The notes under the pieces were generated by a model. That model was not told the origin of the DNA, ran no database searches, and saw only the letters and a list, made by a program, of their open reading frames with translations. From Streptomyces thermolilacinus SPC6 (GTDB taxonomy: Bacteria > Actinomycetota > Actinomycetes > Streptomycetales > Streptomycetaceae), in NCBI RefSeq assembly GCF_000478605.2, contig NZ_ASHX02000001.1, positions 1,429,144-1,493,143 of the forward strand: a DNA stretch of 64,000 nt, read 5' to 3'. Shown one piece after another: positions 55,314 through 63,839 of the stretch; the first letter of the stretch is position 1; each line of letters starts with the position of its first letter. Made by a program: the position numbers and the translations under genes.

Positions 55314-56703
55314 CCGCCGGTTCGGTGCGGGGCACGGTGATCGTCACGCGCAGGCCGTGCGGGTCGTTGTGGGCGTACGTGAGGGTGCCGCCGCCCGCGG
55401 CCAGCAGCGCCCGGCTGATGGACAGCCCAAGGCCGGAGCCCTTGACGTTCTGGTGGCGGCCGCTGCGCCAGAAACGGTCGCCCACGCGGGCCAGCTCGTC
55501 GTCGGTGAGGCCCGGGCCCCGGTCGGTGACCACGATGGTGGACGTGTCGCCGCGGGCGCCGACCTCGACGGTGACCTCCTCGCCCTCCGGGGTGAACTTC
55601 AGGGCGTTGTCGATCACGGCGTCGAGGGCGCTCGACAGGGCGACCGGGTCCGCCCAGGCGGTGACCGCCGGGCCCGTCCCGGTCAGGCGGACGCCCCGCT
55701 CCTCGGCGAGGGGCCGCCACGCGGCGACCCGTTCGGCGGCGAGCTCCTTGATGTCGGTCAGCCTCAGGTCGGCGGAGGCGTGCTCGGCGAGCGCCAGGTC
55801 CAGCAGGTCGTCGAGGACCCGGGCCAGGCGCTTGCCCTCCGCCTGGACGGAGGCGATCTCCTCGTTCCCCTCCGGTAGTTCGAGCGCCAGCAGTTCGATA
55901 CGGAGCAGGAGCGCGGCGAGCGGGTTGCGCAGCTGGTGGGAGGCGTCGGCGACGAACGCCCGCTGCTGCTCCAGTACCTGTTCGACGTTGTCGGCCATCT
56001 CGTTGAACGAGCGGGCCAGGCGCCTGAGCTCCGGGGGGCCTCCGGCCGCCGCGACACGCGAGTTGAGGCGGCCCGTGGCGATGTCGTGGGTGGCCGCGTC
56101 GAGTACCCGTACGGGCTTCAGCACCCAGCCGGTGAGGCGGATCGCCGCACCGACGGCGAGCAGCATCGCGGCGCACTCCCCCGCGGCGATGAGGAGCCAG
56201 CCGCGCAGGATACGGCTCCGCAGGGCGCCCGTCGGCGAGTCGGTGACCACCACGGCGACGACGTCCCCGTCCCGTACGACCGGCGAGGCGACGGCGAGGC
56301 GCGCGTCCGGCTGCCAGGGCCACACCTGCGGCGGGTCGTGGGAGCGGCGCCCGAGCCGGGCCTCGACCAGGGCTCGCCGCAGCTCGCCCTCCTCCGGGAT
56401 GCGCCAGCCCTCGGGGGCGGCGGCCATGGTGGTGCCGTCGCGGTAGAAGACGCCCGCGTCAATGCCGTACACCTCGCGGTAGCGCAGCAGTTCACCCTGG
56501 AGGGTGGATTTCCGCTCGTCTATGCCGGGCCCGCTGTCGGTGACGTACTGGGCGAGCGCCGCGAAGCGGGCCGTGTCGTCGATGCGGTCCACGACGACGG
56601 TCTGCTGGTAGGCGGAGGCGAAACTCCCGGCGAGAGGGAAGCCGAGGGCCAGCAGGACACCGGCCATGAGGACGATCAGCAGGGGGAGGAGACGCGTACG
56701 CAA
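55279..56703 (-). CDS. gluK: Sensor histidine kinase GluK
   Basis: 474-residue membrane sensor. Two transmembrane helices (residues ~6-28 and ~165-190) flank an extracytoplasmic sensor of ~135 residues; a HAMP-like linker (ATHDIATGRLNSRV) leads to the DHp domain with His256 in DASHQLRNPLAAL and an HATPase (DNALKFTPEGEEV, DRGPGLTD, GSGLGLSI). The TTG start has only weak ribosome-binding sequence. It is 31 bp downstream of the gluR gene and next to gluABCD; this is the arrangement reported in S. coelicolor for GluR-GluK, which senses extracellular glutamate and controls its uptake. Identification is by synteny plus domain type. Confidence 0.85.
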   Translation of the reverse strand: MRTRLLPLLIVLMAGVLLALGFPLAGSFASAYQQTVVVDRIDDTARFAALAQYVTDSGPGIDERKSTLQGELLRYREVYGIDAGVFYRDGTTMAAAPEGWRIPEEGELRRALVEARLGRRSHDPPQVWPWQPDARLAVASPVVRDGDVVAVVVTDSPTGALRSRILRGWLLIAAGECAAMLLAVGAAIRLTGWVLKPVRVLDAATHDIATGRLNSRVAAAGGPPELRRLARSFNEMADNVEQVLEQQRAFVADASHQLRNPLAALLLRIELLALELPEGNEEIASVQAEGKRLARVLDDLLDLALAEHASADLRLTDIKELAAERVAAWRPLAEERGVRLTGTGPAVTAWADPVALSSALDAVIDNALKFTPEGEEVTVEVGARGDTSTIVVTDRGPGLTDDELARVGDRFWRSGRHQNVKGSGLGLSISRALLAAGGGTLTYAHNDPHGLRVTITVPRTEPAATGSGYGLTGR

Positions 56704-56734
56704 AGGGTCGCCCGTCGTTCCGGCCTGTCCGGCG

Positions 56735-57472
56735 CTACGCGCGCGGGGGCGCGGCCGGGGCGACGAGCCGGTATCCGACGCCGCGTACCGTCTCGATGAG
56801 CGCGGGCATCCTCAGCTTGGAGCGGAGGGACGCCACATGGACCTCCAGGGTCCGGCCGGTCCCCTCCCAGCTGGTCCGCCACACCTCGCTGATGATCTGC
56901 TCGCGGCGGAAGACCACGCCGGGCCGCTGGGCCAGCAGCGCGAGGAGGTCGAACTCCTTGCGGGTGAGCTGGACGGCCGCCCCGTCCACGGTGACGCGGC
57001 GGGTGGGCAGCTCCACGACGACCTGGCCGAGGCGCACCGGTTCCGCCGGTTGGGTGACGACGGGGTGGGAACCGGTGTCCTCGGGGTCGGCGGTGCCGGT
57101 CGCCCGACGGCTGACGGCGTGGATACGGGCGAGCAGCTCCCCCGTGTCGTACGGCTTGACCACGTAGTCGTCGGCGCCCAGGTTCAGGCCGTGGATGCGG
57201 GAGCGGACGTCGGCGCGCGCGGTCACCATGATCACGGGGGTGGTGGTGAGTTTCCGGAGCTTGCCGCAGACCTGGTAGCCGTCCTGGTCGGGGAGGCCGA
57301 GGTCGAGCAGGATCACGCCGAACGGGGGCCGTGCCGGGTCGTCGCAGGGCAGGACGGCCTTGAGCGCCTCCTCGCCGTTGCGGGCGTGGGTGACGTCGAA
57401 GCCGTGCTTCTTGAGGACGGCGGACAGAGCGGCGGCGACGTGGTCGTCGTCCTCGACCAGCAGCAGTCTCAT
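56735..57472 (-). CDS. gluR: Response regulator GluR (OmpR family)
   Basis: 245-residue response regulator. Receiver domain with Asp57 as phospho-acceptor (LLDLGLPDQDG), conserved DD at 8-9 and Lys near 105 (YVVKPYDTGEL); winged-helix output domain with LTRKEFDLLALLAQRPG, TLEVHVASLRSKL and TVRGVGYRL. ATG start with GGAGGGGGG just upstream. First gene of the gluR-gluK pair, divergent from gluABCD over 428 bp, so it probably controls both directions. Confidence 0.87.
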   Translation of the reverse strand: MRLLLVEDDDHVAAALSAVLKKHGFDVTHARNGEEALKAVLPCDDPARPPFGVILLDLGLPDQDGYQVCGKLRKLTTTPVIMVTARADVRSRIHGLNLGADDYVVKPYDTGELLARIHAVSRRATGTADPEDTGSHPVVTQPAEPVRLGQVVVELPTRRVTVDGAAVQLTRKEFDLLALLAQRPGVVFRREQIISEVWRTSWEGTGRTLEVHVASLRSKLRMPALIETVRGVGYRLVAPAAPPRA

Positions 57473-57900
57473 TCGGCCCCCCTCCGGAAGTGGCTCACAG
57501 GTCTCGCGTGTACGCCGCGTACGCCGGTGCTGGGGCACGGTCCGGACACGCGGGCGGCACCACCTTCGTTTCCCCGAGTGGCGCGTGGTCGGTCGTACGG
57601 CGGGCGTGTCAGCCTGCCAGGTAAAGCGTCGTCGGTACACCTGGAATGGTGCCAGGACGTGACGGTCCCCGGGCAGCGTTGCGACATGAGCATGAACTCC
57701 GATGCGGGGGCGCGAGTCAAGAGCCGTCCGCGCCGGTGGCGCATCCGTTATGCAGCCGGTATTCCGGCACACCGCCCCGTTCACACGGTGTGTCCGGTTG
57801 CAGCCGGATCGTTATGCTCAATTTCCGCTCAGATGTGATGACGCTGCTCGTCAGGCGTGCTTAATGTCCTGTGCAACCGAGCAGGACGGAGCGAGAGGCG
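57473..57900. promoter_or_regulatory. Divergent gluR / gluA control region
   Basis: 428 bp without a gene. The half near gluA is notable: CGTTATGC occurs twice (about 57746 and 57810), each beside CAGCCGG, and CACACCG (about 57769) faces CGGTGTG (57785) as an inverted repeat. These could be GluR operators or promoter parts; no -35/-10 pair was placed with confidence. Confidence 0.45.
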
Positions 57901-58686
57901 ATGAGCGGAGTGTCAGTGACCAAGGGAGCAGCGGACGCCGCACCGACGGCGGGCGACCTGGTCGTACTGAGCAACGTCAACAAGCACTTCGGCGCGCTGC
58001 ACGTGCTCCAGGACATCGACCTGACGATCGCCCGTGGCGAGGTCGTGGTCGTGATCGGGCCGTCCGGGTCCGGAAAGTCCACGCTGTGCCGCACCATCAA
58101 CCGCCTGGAGACGATCGACTCGGGCACGATCACCATCGACGGCAAGCCGCTGCCCGACGAGGGCAAGGAGCTCGCCCGGCTGCGCGCCGACGTCGGGATG
58201 GTCTTCCAGTCGTTCAACCTCTTCGCGCACAAGACGGTGCTGGAGAACGTCACGCTGGGCCAGCTGAAGGTCCGCAAGGCGGACAAGAAGGACGCCGAGC
58301 AGAAGGCGCGGGCGCTGCTGGACCGGGTGGGTGTCGGTACGCAGGCCGACAAGTACCCGGCGCAGCTCTCCGGCGGCCAGCAGCAGCGCGTCGCGATCGC
58401 GCGGGCGCTGGCGATGGACCCCAAGGTCATGCTCTTCGACGAGCCCACGTCGGCTCTCGACCCGGAGATGATCAACGAGGTCCTCGAAGTGATGCAGCAG
58501 CTGGCACGCGAGGGCATGACGATGGTCGTCGTCACCCACGAGATGGGATTCGCCCGTTCCGCGGCGAACCGGGTCGTCTTCATGGCCGACGGCCGGATCG
58601 TCGAGGAGGCGACGCCCGACCAGTTCTTCAGCAACCCGCGCAGCGACCGGGCCAAGGACTTCCTGTCGAAGATCCTTCACCACTGA
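57901..58686 (+). CDS. gluA: Glutamate ABC transporter ATP-binding protein GluA
   Basis: 261-residue ATPase of a polar amino acid importer. Walker A GPSGSGKS at 53-60, Q-loop MVFQSFNLF, signature [15 protein letters not shown], Walker [15 protein letters not shown], switch THEMG. First gene of gluABCD. ATG 57901 is chosen (GAGAGG just upstream); GTG 57871 would add ten residues. The set of two permeases, one lipoprotein and one ATPase in this order, beside gluRK, supports glutamate as substrate. Confidence 0.92.
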   Translation: MSGVSVTKGAADAAPTAGDLVVLSNVNKHFGALHVLQDIDLTIARGEVVVVIGPSGSGKSTLCRTINRLETIDSGTITIDGKPLPDEGKELARLRADVGMVFQSFNLFAHKTVLENVTLGQLKVRKADKKDAEQKARALLDRVGVGTQADKYPAQLSGGQQQRVAIARALAMDPKVMLFDEPTSALDPEMINEVLEVMQQLAREGMTMVVVTHEMGFARSAANRVVFMADGRIVEEATPDQFFSNPRSDRAKDFLSKILHH

Positions 58687-58741
58687 CCACCCCCCTGCGC
58701 CGGACGACCACGGCCGGACCACGACACAAGGGATGTTCACC

Positions 58742-59566
58742 ATGCAGTTCCGCAAGACCAGTGCGGCCCTCGCCGCGGTTCTGACCCTTTCGATCACCGC
58801 GACCGCGTGTGGCTCCGGCAACGACAAGGGCGGCGACGGTGACAAGATCACCATCGGTATCAAGTTCGACCAGCCCGGTCTCGGCCTGAAGACGGCGGAC
58901 GGCAAGTACACCGGCTTCGACGTCGATGTCGCCACGTACGTCGCCAAGGAGCTCGGCTACAGCGCCGACAAGATCGAGTGGAAGCAGGCGCCCAGCGGCG
59001 AGCGCGAGAACCTCATCCGCAACGGTGACGTGAAGTTCATCGTGGCCAGCTACACGATCAACGACAAGCGCAAGGCCGTCGTGGACTTCGCCGGCCCGTA
59101 CTTCCTGGCCCATCAGGACCTGCTGGTCCGCGCCGACGACAACTCGATCAAGAAGGCCGAGGACCTCAACTCCAAGAAGCTCTGCTCGGTCACCGGCTCG
59201 ACCTCGGCGCAGAACGTCAAGACCAAGCTGGCCCCGAAGGCGGACCTTCAGGAGTTCGGCGGCTACTCGGAGTGCCTCACCGGTCTGGAGAACGGGGCCG
59301 TTGACGCCCTGACGACCGACGACTCCATCCTCGCCGGTTACGCGGCGCAGAAGGAGCACCAGGGCAAGTTCAAGCTGGTGGGCCTGGAGCTCAGCGACGA
59401 GCCGTACGGCATCGGCCTGAAGAAGGGCGACAAGGAGCTCCGCGACAAGATCAACGCGGCGCTCGAGAAGATGAAGTCGGACGGTTCCTGGGACAAGTTC
59501 GTGAAGGCGAACTTCGGCCCCGCGAACTACCAGAGCGAGCCCGCGCCGCAGATCACCGAGAAGTGA
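58742..59566 (+). CDS. gluB: Glutamate-binding lipoprotein GluB
   Basis: 274-residue substrate-binding protein with a lipoprotein signal (lipobox ITATAC, Cys 23) so it is tethered to the outer face of the membrane. The SBP_bac_3 fold is clear: ITIGIKFDQPGLGLK, YTGFDVDVATYVAKELG, GDVKFIVASYTINDKRK, VDFAGPYFLAHQDLLVR, TGSTSAQNVK, DALTTDDSILAGYA, EPYGIGLKKGDKELRDKIN. ATG 58742 has AAGGG nine bases upstream; ATG 58733 is an alternative. A strong hairpin after the gene may raise its expression over the permeases. Confidence 0.93.
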   Translation: MQFRKTSAALAAVLTLSITATACGSGNDKGGDGDKITIGIKFDQPGLGLKTADGKYTGFDVDVATYVAKELGYSADKIEWKQAPSGERENLIRNGDVKFIVASYTINDKRKAVVDFAGPYFLAHQDLLVRADDNSIKKAEDLNSKKLCSVTGSTSAQNVKTKLAPKADLQEFGGYSECLTGLENGAVDALTTDDSILAGYAAQKEHQGKFKLVGLELSDEPYGIGLKKGDKELRDKINAALEKMKSDGSWDKFVKANFGPANYQSEPAPQITEK

Positions 59567-59615
59567 GCCGCCCCGTCGCGTGAGCGGCGGGCAGCGGCAG
59601 ACGCAGCAGCAGCGT

Positions 59616-59652
59616 GAGGCGCCGTCGGCCCCGGCCGGGCCGGCGGCGCCTC
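59616..59652 (+). promoter_or_regulatory. Intercistronic hairpin between gluB and gluC
   Basis: 16-bp stem GAGGCGCCG-TCGGCCC / GGGCCGG-CGGCGCCTC (one G-U pair) with a 5-nt loop, 49 bp after gluB and 33 bp before gluC. In binding-protein operons such hairpins often stabilise the upstream mRNA or attenuate read-through. Confidence 0.7.
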
Positions 59653-59685
59653 CCACGATCCAACCAGGGGAGAGCGCGGGTCAAC

Positions 59686-60360
59686 GTGTTCGACTTTCTT
59701 GATTCTCCGCAGTACGACCTGCTCGGCGCCTTCTGGGTGACCGTCCAGCTCACCCTCTACTCGGCGCTGGGCTCCCTGATCTGGGGCACCCTGCTGGCGG
59801 GTATGCGGGTGAGCCCGGTACCGCTGATGCGGGCCTTCGGGACCGCGTACGTCAACGTGGTCCGGAACACGCCGCTGACCATCGTGATCGTCGGCTGCTC
59901 GCTGGTGCTGCACCAGACACTGCGGATCGAACTGGGCGGTGGGACGTCCAAGGAGATCGGCTTCAAGATGGCCATCCTGGGCCTGGTGGCCTACACGGGC
60001 ACGTTCGTCTGCGAGGCGCTGCGCTCGGGCATCAACACGGTGCCGGTCGGACAGGCGGAGGCGGCCCGTGCCCTGGGCCTGAGCTTCTTCCAGGTGCTGA
60101 CCCTGATCATCCTGCCGCAGGCGTTCCGCTCGGTGGTGGCCCCGCTGGCCAACGTGATGATCGCGCTGACGAAGAACACGACCGTCGCGGCGGCGATCGG
60201 TGTCGCGGAAGCGGCACTGCTGATGAAGGAAATGGTCGAGAACGAGTCCGACTCGCTGTTCGCCGTATTCGGCGTCTTCGCCCTCGGGTTCGTGCTCCTC
60301 ACTCTGCCCACCGGCCTGTTCCTCGGCTGGGTGGCCAAGCGCGTGGCGGTGAAGCGATGA
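59686..60360 (+). CDS. gluC: Glutamate ABC transporter permease GluC
   Basis: 224-residue membrane subunit of the His/Glu/Gln/Arg/opine permease family. About five helices (LLGAFWVTVQLTLYSALGSL, AILGLVAYTGTFVCEAL, ...) and the EAA-type coupling loop EAARALGLSFFQVLTLIILPQAFRS. The GTG start at 59686 (VFDFLDSPQYD) is supported by GGGGAGAG 11 bases upstream; an upstream start at 59614 would translate the hairpin. It overlaps gluD by 4 bp (ATGA). Confidence 0.92.
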   Translation: MFDFLDSPQYDLLGAFWVTVQLTLYSALGSLIWGTLLAGMRVSPVPLMRAFGTAYVNVVRNTPLTIVIVGCSLVLHQTLRIELGGGTSKEIGFKMAILGLVAYTGTFVCEALRSGINTVPVGQAEAARALGLSFFQVLTLIILPQAFRSVVAPLANVMIALTKNTTVAAAIGVAEAALLMKEMVENESDSLFAVFGVFALGFVLLTLPTGLFLGWVAKRVAVKR

Positions 60361-61235
60361 CTTCCGTTCTGTACGACGTCCCGGGCCCCCGGGCCAAGCG
60401 GCGGAACATCCTGTACTCCGCGGTCTTCCTGGTCCTGCTGGGTCTCGCGATCTGGTGGTTCCTCTCGGTCATGGGCGACAGGAACCAGCTGACGGCCGAC
60501 AAGTGGAAGCCGTTCGTCACGGACGGCGCCCTATGGACCACGTTCCTCCTGCCGGGCCTCGGCGAGACGCTGAAGACGGCGTCGCTGGCCCTGGTGATCG
60601 CGCTGCCGCTGGGCGCGCTGCTCGGCATCGGCCGGCTCTCGGACCACGCGTGGGTGCGGGTGCCGGTGGGCACGGTCGTGGAGTTCTTCCGCGCCATCCC
60701 CGTCCTGCTGATGATGGTGTTCGCGAGCGCGGTGTTCGCCCAGTTCACGCCCATCGAGTCGGACGTCAGGCCGCTGTACGCGGTGGTGACCGGCCTCGTC
60801 CTGTACAACGCGTCCGTCATCGCGGAGATCGTCCGGGCGGGCATCCTGTCCCTGCCCAACGGGCAGACCGACGCCGCCAAGGCGATCGGCATGCGCAAGG
60901 GCCAGATCATGGGGTACGTGCTGCTGCCGCAGGCCGTGACGGCGATGCTTCCGGCGCTGGTGAGCCAGCTCGTGGTGATCGTGAAGGACACGGCGCTGGG
61001 CGGCGCCGTCCTGGGCCTGAGCGAGCTGCTGTTCCAGATCCGGCCGATCACCGCCAACTACGGCGCCAACACGATCGCCGCGTTCACCGTGGTGGCGCTG
61101 ATCTACATCGTCGTGAACGGGGCGCTGACGCGGTTCGCGTCGTGGCTGGAGGGCAGGCTCCGGGGCCGCAAGAAGAGCACGGGAGCGGTCGTTCCCGTCG
61201 AGAAGGTCGACGCGAAGATGGGCGGCGGCGCGTAG
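60357..61235 (+). CDS. gluD: Glutamate ABC transporter permease GluD
   Basis: 292-residue second permease of the same importer. Helices at ILYSAVFLVLLGLAIWWFLSV, LASLALVIALPLGALLG-like region and further on, with the EAA loop TDAAKAIGMRKGQIMGYVLLPQAVTAM. The N-terminal ~55 residues include an extra helix absent from GluC. Translation is coupled to gluC by the ATGA overlap. Last gene of the operon; a terminator hairpin follows 77 bp downstream. Confidence 0.93.
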   Translation: MTSVLYDVPGPRAKRRNILYSAVFLVLLGLAIWWFLSVMGDRNQLTADKWKPFVTDGALWTTFLLPGLGETLKTASLALVIALPLGALLGIGRLSDHAWVRVPVGTVVEFFRAIPVLLMMVFASAVFAQFTPIESDVRPLYAVVTGLVLYNASVIAEIVRAGILSLPNGQTDAAKAIGMRKGQIMGYVLLPQAVTAMLPALVSQLVVIVKDTALGGAVLGLSELLFQIRPITANYGANTIAAFTVVALIYIVVNGALTRFASWLEGRLRGRKKSTGAVVPVEKVDAKMGGGA

Positions 61236-61311
61236 GCGCGGCGACGGCGGACACGGCGCGCGAGGGCGCGCCGGGGAGCAGTACGGCGCGGGCGGTGGTC
61301 CGCGGGATCGT

Positions 61312-61349
61312 GTGAAGGGGCGGTGGCCGAGTGGCCGCCGCCCCTTCAC
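61312..61349 (+). terminator. Terminator hairpin after gluABCD
   Basis: 12-bp perfect stem GTGAAGGGGCGG / CCGCCCCTTCAC continued by GGCC/GGCC with one T-G pair between and a 4-nt loop. Placed 77 bp after the gluD stop. Confidence 0.8.
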
Positions 61350-61503
61350 GCGTACGTGCCCGGCTGCCCCGTCACTTGACGCAAGCACCAGCAGTGGGTT
61401 GCATACGTTCTGTGATCACTCACCGGGTTCCAGTCGTACATTCATGCGTTTCCCCTGCTCATCGGAGGACCGTCCGGGTCTCAGGAGTCACAGGAGTCAC
61501 GCT

Positions 61504-63375
61504 GTGGACCCGGTGATCGTCGTTGGCGGAGGACCGGTCGGGCTCGCGCTGGCTCTGGCTCTGGCCGCGCGGGACGTGCCGTCGGTGGTGCTGGACGAGG
61601 GCACCGGCGAGGACGAGTACCGGCCTGCCCGTACGGCGGTACTGCGGGCGGACACGGCCGGGTTCGTGGAGCGGCTGGGGTGCGCCGAGGCACTGCGCGC
61701 CGAGGGCGTCCGGTGGACCGGGTGGCGGTCGATGCGGCGCAGGCAGCTCGTACGGCGGGTGTCCTTCGCGGACGGGCCGTACGGGCTGGGTGGGCCGGAC
61801 GGCCTGGACGGCCTGGACGCTGCCGGGGGCCGGGGTGCCGGTGGGGGCGGTTCGGTCAGCGGGGCCGGGGCGGACCACGGGCCGGGGGGCTCGGCGGGCC
61901 GGGCAGGTGGTGCGGCTGCGGCAAGCCGGGCGGCTGGAGCCTCCGGCGGGGCCGGTGCGGCGGGTCGTACTGGTGGCGCTTCCGGGCCGCCGGCCCGTGG
62001 GGACGGCGAGGACGAGGCGGACGGGTACCTCGCGGCGGCGCCGCTGCACATCCCGCAGCACGCGCTGACCGGCGCGCTGCGCGCGGCGCTCGCGTCGCCA
62101 CCCGCCGCGCGGCTCGTCCAGGTCGTCACGGAGTGCCGTGTGGACGCGCTGGAGCAGGAGGCTGCCGGTGTCGCGGTCCACACGCGGGGACAACGCGAGA
62201 CGTGGTGGCGCGGAAGCCATCTGGTGGGCTGCGACGGGGCGCGTTCCACGGTCCGCAAGCTGCTGGGCATCCGCTTCCCGGGGCGTACGGCGGTGGAGCG
62301 CCACGCCGTCGCCATGCTCCGGGCGGAGCTGCCGTGGCCGGGCGAAGGGGTGCTGCACCGCCGGCCGCCGTGGCGGAACGCCGGCGAGGAGGTGACGGCA
62401 CGCCCGCTGCCCGGCGGCGGCTGGCGGCTGGACTGGCTGCTGCCGCCACGCGGCGACCTGGTGACGCCGGAGGACCTGGTCGTCCAGATCCGGGAGACGC
62501 TGGCGGGCTGGTGCGACGACACGCCCGCGTACGAGCTGCTGGACACGGGCGTGTACACGCTGCACCACCGGCTTGCCCGGCGCTGGCGCGTGGACCGGGC
62601 GTTCCTGGCGGGGGACGCCGCGCATCTGCTGGGCGCGCTCGGCACACAGGGCCTGGACGAGGGGCTGCGCGACGTGGAGAACCTGGCGTGGAAACTGGCC
62701 GAGGCGTGGCACGACGGCGGCCCGGCCGAGGTGCTGCTGGACAGCTACCAGGCGGAGCGCCGCACGGCGGTGGCGGCGCGGCTGCGGGCGGCGGACCAGT
62801 CGCTGCCCGTCCTGCGGGGCGGGGGCGGACTGCGGACGTACCTGCGGGGCGGTTCCCGGCAGCATGACGCGCTGCTGACGGACGGGCATCTGGGGCGGGG
62901 GCCGCTGGGCGCTCCGCCCGCGTACCCGCACTCGCCGCTCGCGCCGGTGGACCTGGAGGGCACGGTGGAGGTCGGTACGGCACCGGGCGCACCGGTCGCC
63001 GACGTGCCGGTGACCGCGCCTGACGGCACCGCGGGGCGGCTCCGGGACCGGCTGGGGCGGGGCGTGCTGGTCATGCTGGTCGCGCCGGGAACCGGGGTGT
63101 GGGACCGGCGCCACTGGGTCACCGCCGGTGTCATGCCCCGCCTGGCCGAGGCGGTGCGGAACCTGCCGCTGCGGGGCGAGCTGCTGGTCACGGAGGCGTA
63201 CCCGGGCGCGGCCGCGCACACGGTCCTGCTGGTGCGTCCCGACGGCCATCTGGCCGCCGCCTTCACCGGCGTACACCCGCAGTCCCTGCACGCGGCGGCG
63301 AAGGCCCTGCGCGGTGACACCCCCGGCCAGGCACCCGCCGAGTCCCCCGAGGAAGAAGCCGCCCACGCCCACTGA
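61504..63375 (+). CDS. FAD-dependent aromatic monooxygenase (PheA/TfdB type)
   Basis: 623-residue flavoprotein hydroxylase. FAD-binding GGGPVGLALALALAARDV at residue 8, the DG motif (GSHLVGCDGARSTVRKLLG) and GDAAHLLGALGTQGLDEGLRDVENLAWKLA (third FAD motif), plus a thioredoxin-like C-terminal domain (DVPVTAPDGTAGRLRDRLG). A long Gly/Ala/Ser-rich insert (residues ~93-175, e.g. GAGGGGSVSGAGADHGPGG) separates the first FAD segment from the rest. GTG start; upstream a 9-bp repeat CAGGAGTCA occurs twice in tandem, giving two ribosome-binding sites. The substrate is unknown; no secondary metabolite cluster adjoins. Confidence 0.83.
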   Translation: MDPVIVVGGGPVGLALALALAARDVPSVVLDEGTGEDEYRPARTAVLRADTAGFVERLGCAEALRAEGVRWTGWRSMRRRQLVRRVSFADGPYGLGGPDGLDGLDAAGGRGAGGGGSVSGAGADHGPGGSAGRAGGAAAASRAAGASGGAGAAGRTGGASGPPARGDGEDEADGYLAAAPLHIPQHALTGALRAALASPPAARLVQVVTECRVDALEQEAAGVAVHTRGQRETWWRGSHLVGCDGARSTVRKLLGIRFPGRTAVERHAVAMLRAELPWPGEGVLHRRPPWRNAGEEVTARPLPGGGWRLDWLLPPRGDLVTPEDLVVQIRETLAGWCDDTPAYELLDTGVYTLHHRLARRWRVDRAFLAGDAAHLLGALGTQGLDEGLRDVENLAWKLAEAWHDGGPAEVLLDSYQAERRTAVAARLRAADQSLPVLRGGGGLRTYLRGGSRQHDALLTDGHLGRGPLGAPPAYPHSPLAPVDLEGTVEVGTAPGAPVADVPVTAPDGTAGRLRDRLGRGVLVMLVAPGTGVWDRRHWVTAGVMPRLAEAVRNLPLRGELLVTEAYPGAAAHTVLLVRPDGHLAAAFTGVHPQSLHAAAKALRGDTPGQAPAESPEEEAAHAH

Positions 63376-63419
63376 ACGCCCCGGTGGCCCGCCCCCGGCC
63401 GACTGCCCCAGAGCCCGCG

Positions 63420-63522
63420 CGACGGGTCGCCACGGGTCGGGCTGCCTTCAGGGCCCTGACGGGGTACTTCGGGTGGGCCGATCCCAGGGCCTCTCCGACG
63501 GGTCGCCACGGGTCGGGCTGCC
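63420..63522. repeat. Exact 27-bp direct repeat, copies 76 bp apart
   Basis: Copies at 63420-63446 and 63496-63522; both read CGACGGGTCGCCACGGGT and then CGGGCTGCC. The DNA between them and around them is unrelated, so it is not a simple tandem duplication. Confidence 0.8.
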
Positions 63523-63689
63523 GGTATGCGGTCACCGCAGCCAGCCGACCAAGTGGCATTCCGCGGGAGCCCCGGTGGCCGACCACGTGGTGGTCCTCGC
63601 CTCATGCCCCATCCCGAATCCCGGCCCGCGACACGTGCCCCGGACTCCCGCACCGCCACGGGCGCGGGATGCGTCGCGTCGGCTGGCCG

Positions 63690-63708
63690 AGTGCCCGGCT
63701 CGGGCACT
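63690..63708 (-). terminator. Possible recX terminator
   Basis: 8-bp perfect stem AGTGCCCG / CGGGCACT with a 3-nt loop, 132 bp beyond the recX stop. Confidence 0.4.
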
Positions 63709-63839
63709 TGGGGCTGTTCGCTCTCGACCAGTCAGGCCCCCTCGGGCTCAGGCCCGGTGGGCTTCCGCGCAAGCCGGCAGAGCCCTAGAGTCCCGCCCAC
63801 GAGCCGGCGCGGGCAGCCGCAGGGCGATGAACCGGGCGC

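Larger units (their letters stand above)
63376..63839. other. Gene-free spacer between the monooxygenase and recX
   Basis: 464 bp. Frames that stay open here give no protein-like sequence. It contains an exact 27-bp direct repeat, a hairpin AGTGCCCG-GCT-CGGGCACT at 63690-63708 that may terminate recX, and a CCACGTGG palindrome at 63583-63590. Confidence 0.55.

Noticed and set aside
63583..63590. CCACGTGG palindrome considered as a parS site
   Set aside because: The parS consensus needs GTTTCACGTGAAAC; only the central bases match.
63384..63788. 134-codon frame between the monooxygenase and recX
   Set aside because: It has no plausible ribosome-binding site, spans the 27-bp direct repeat and reads as Arg/Pro/Gly-rich filler.
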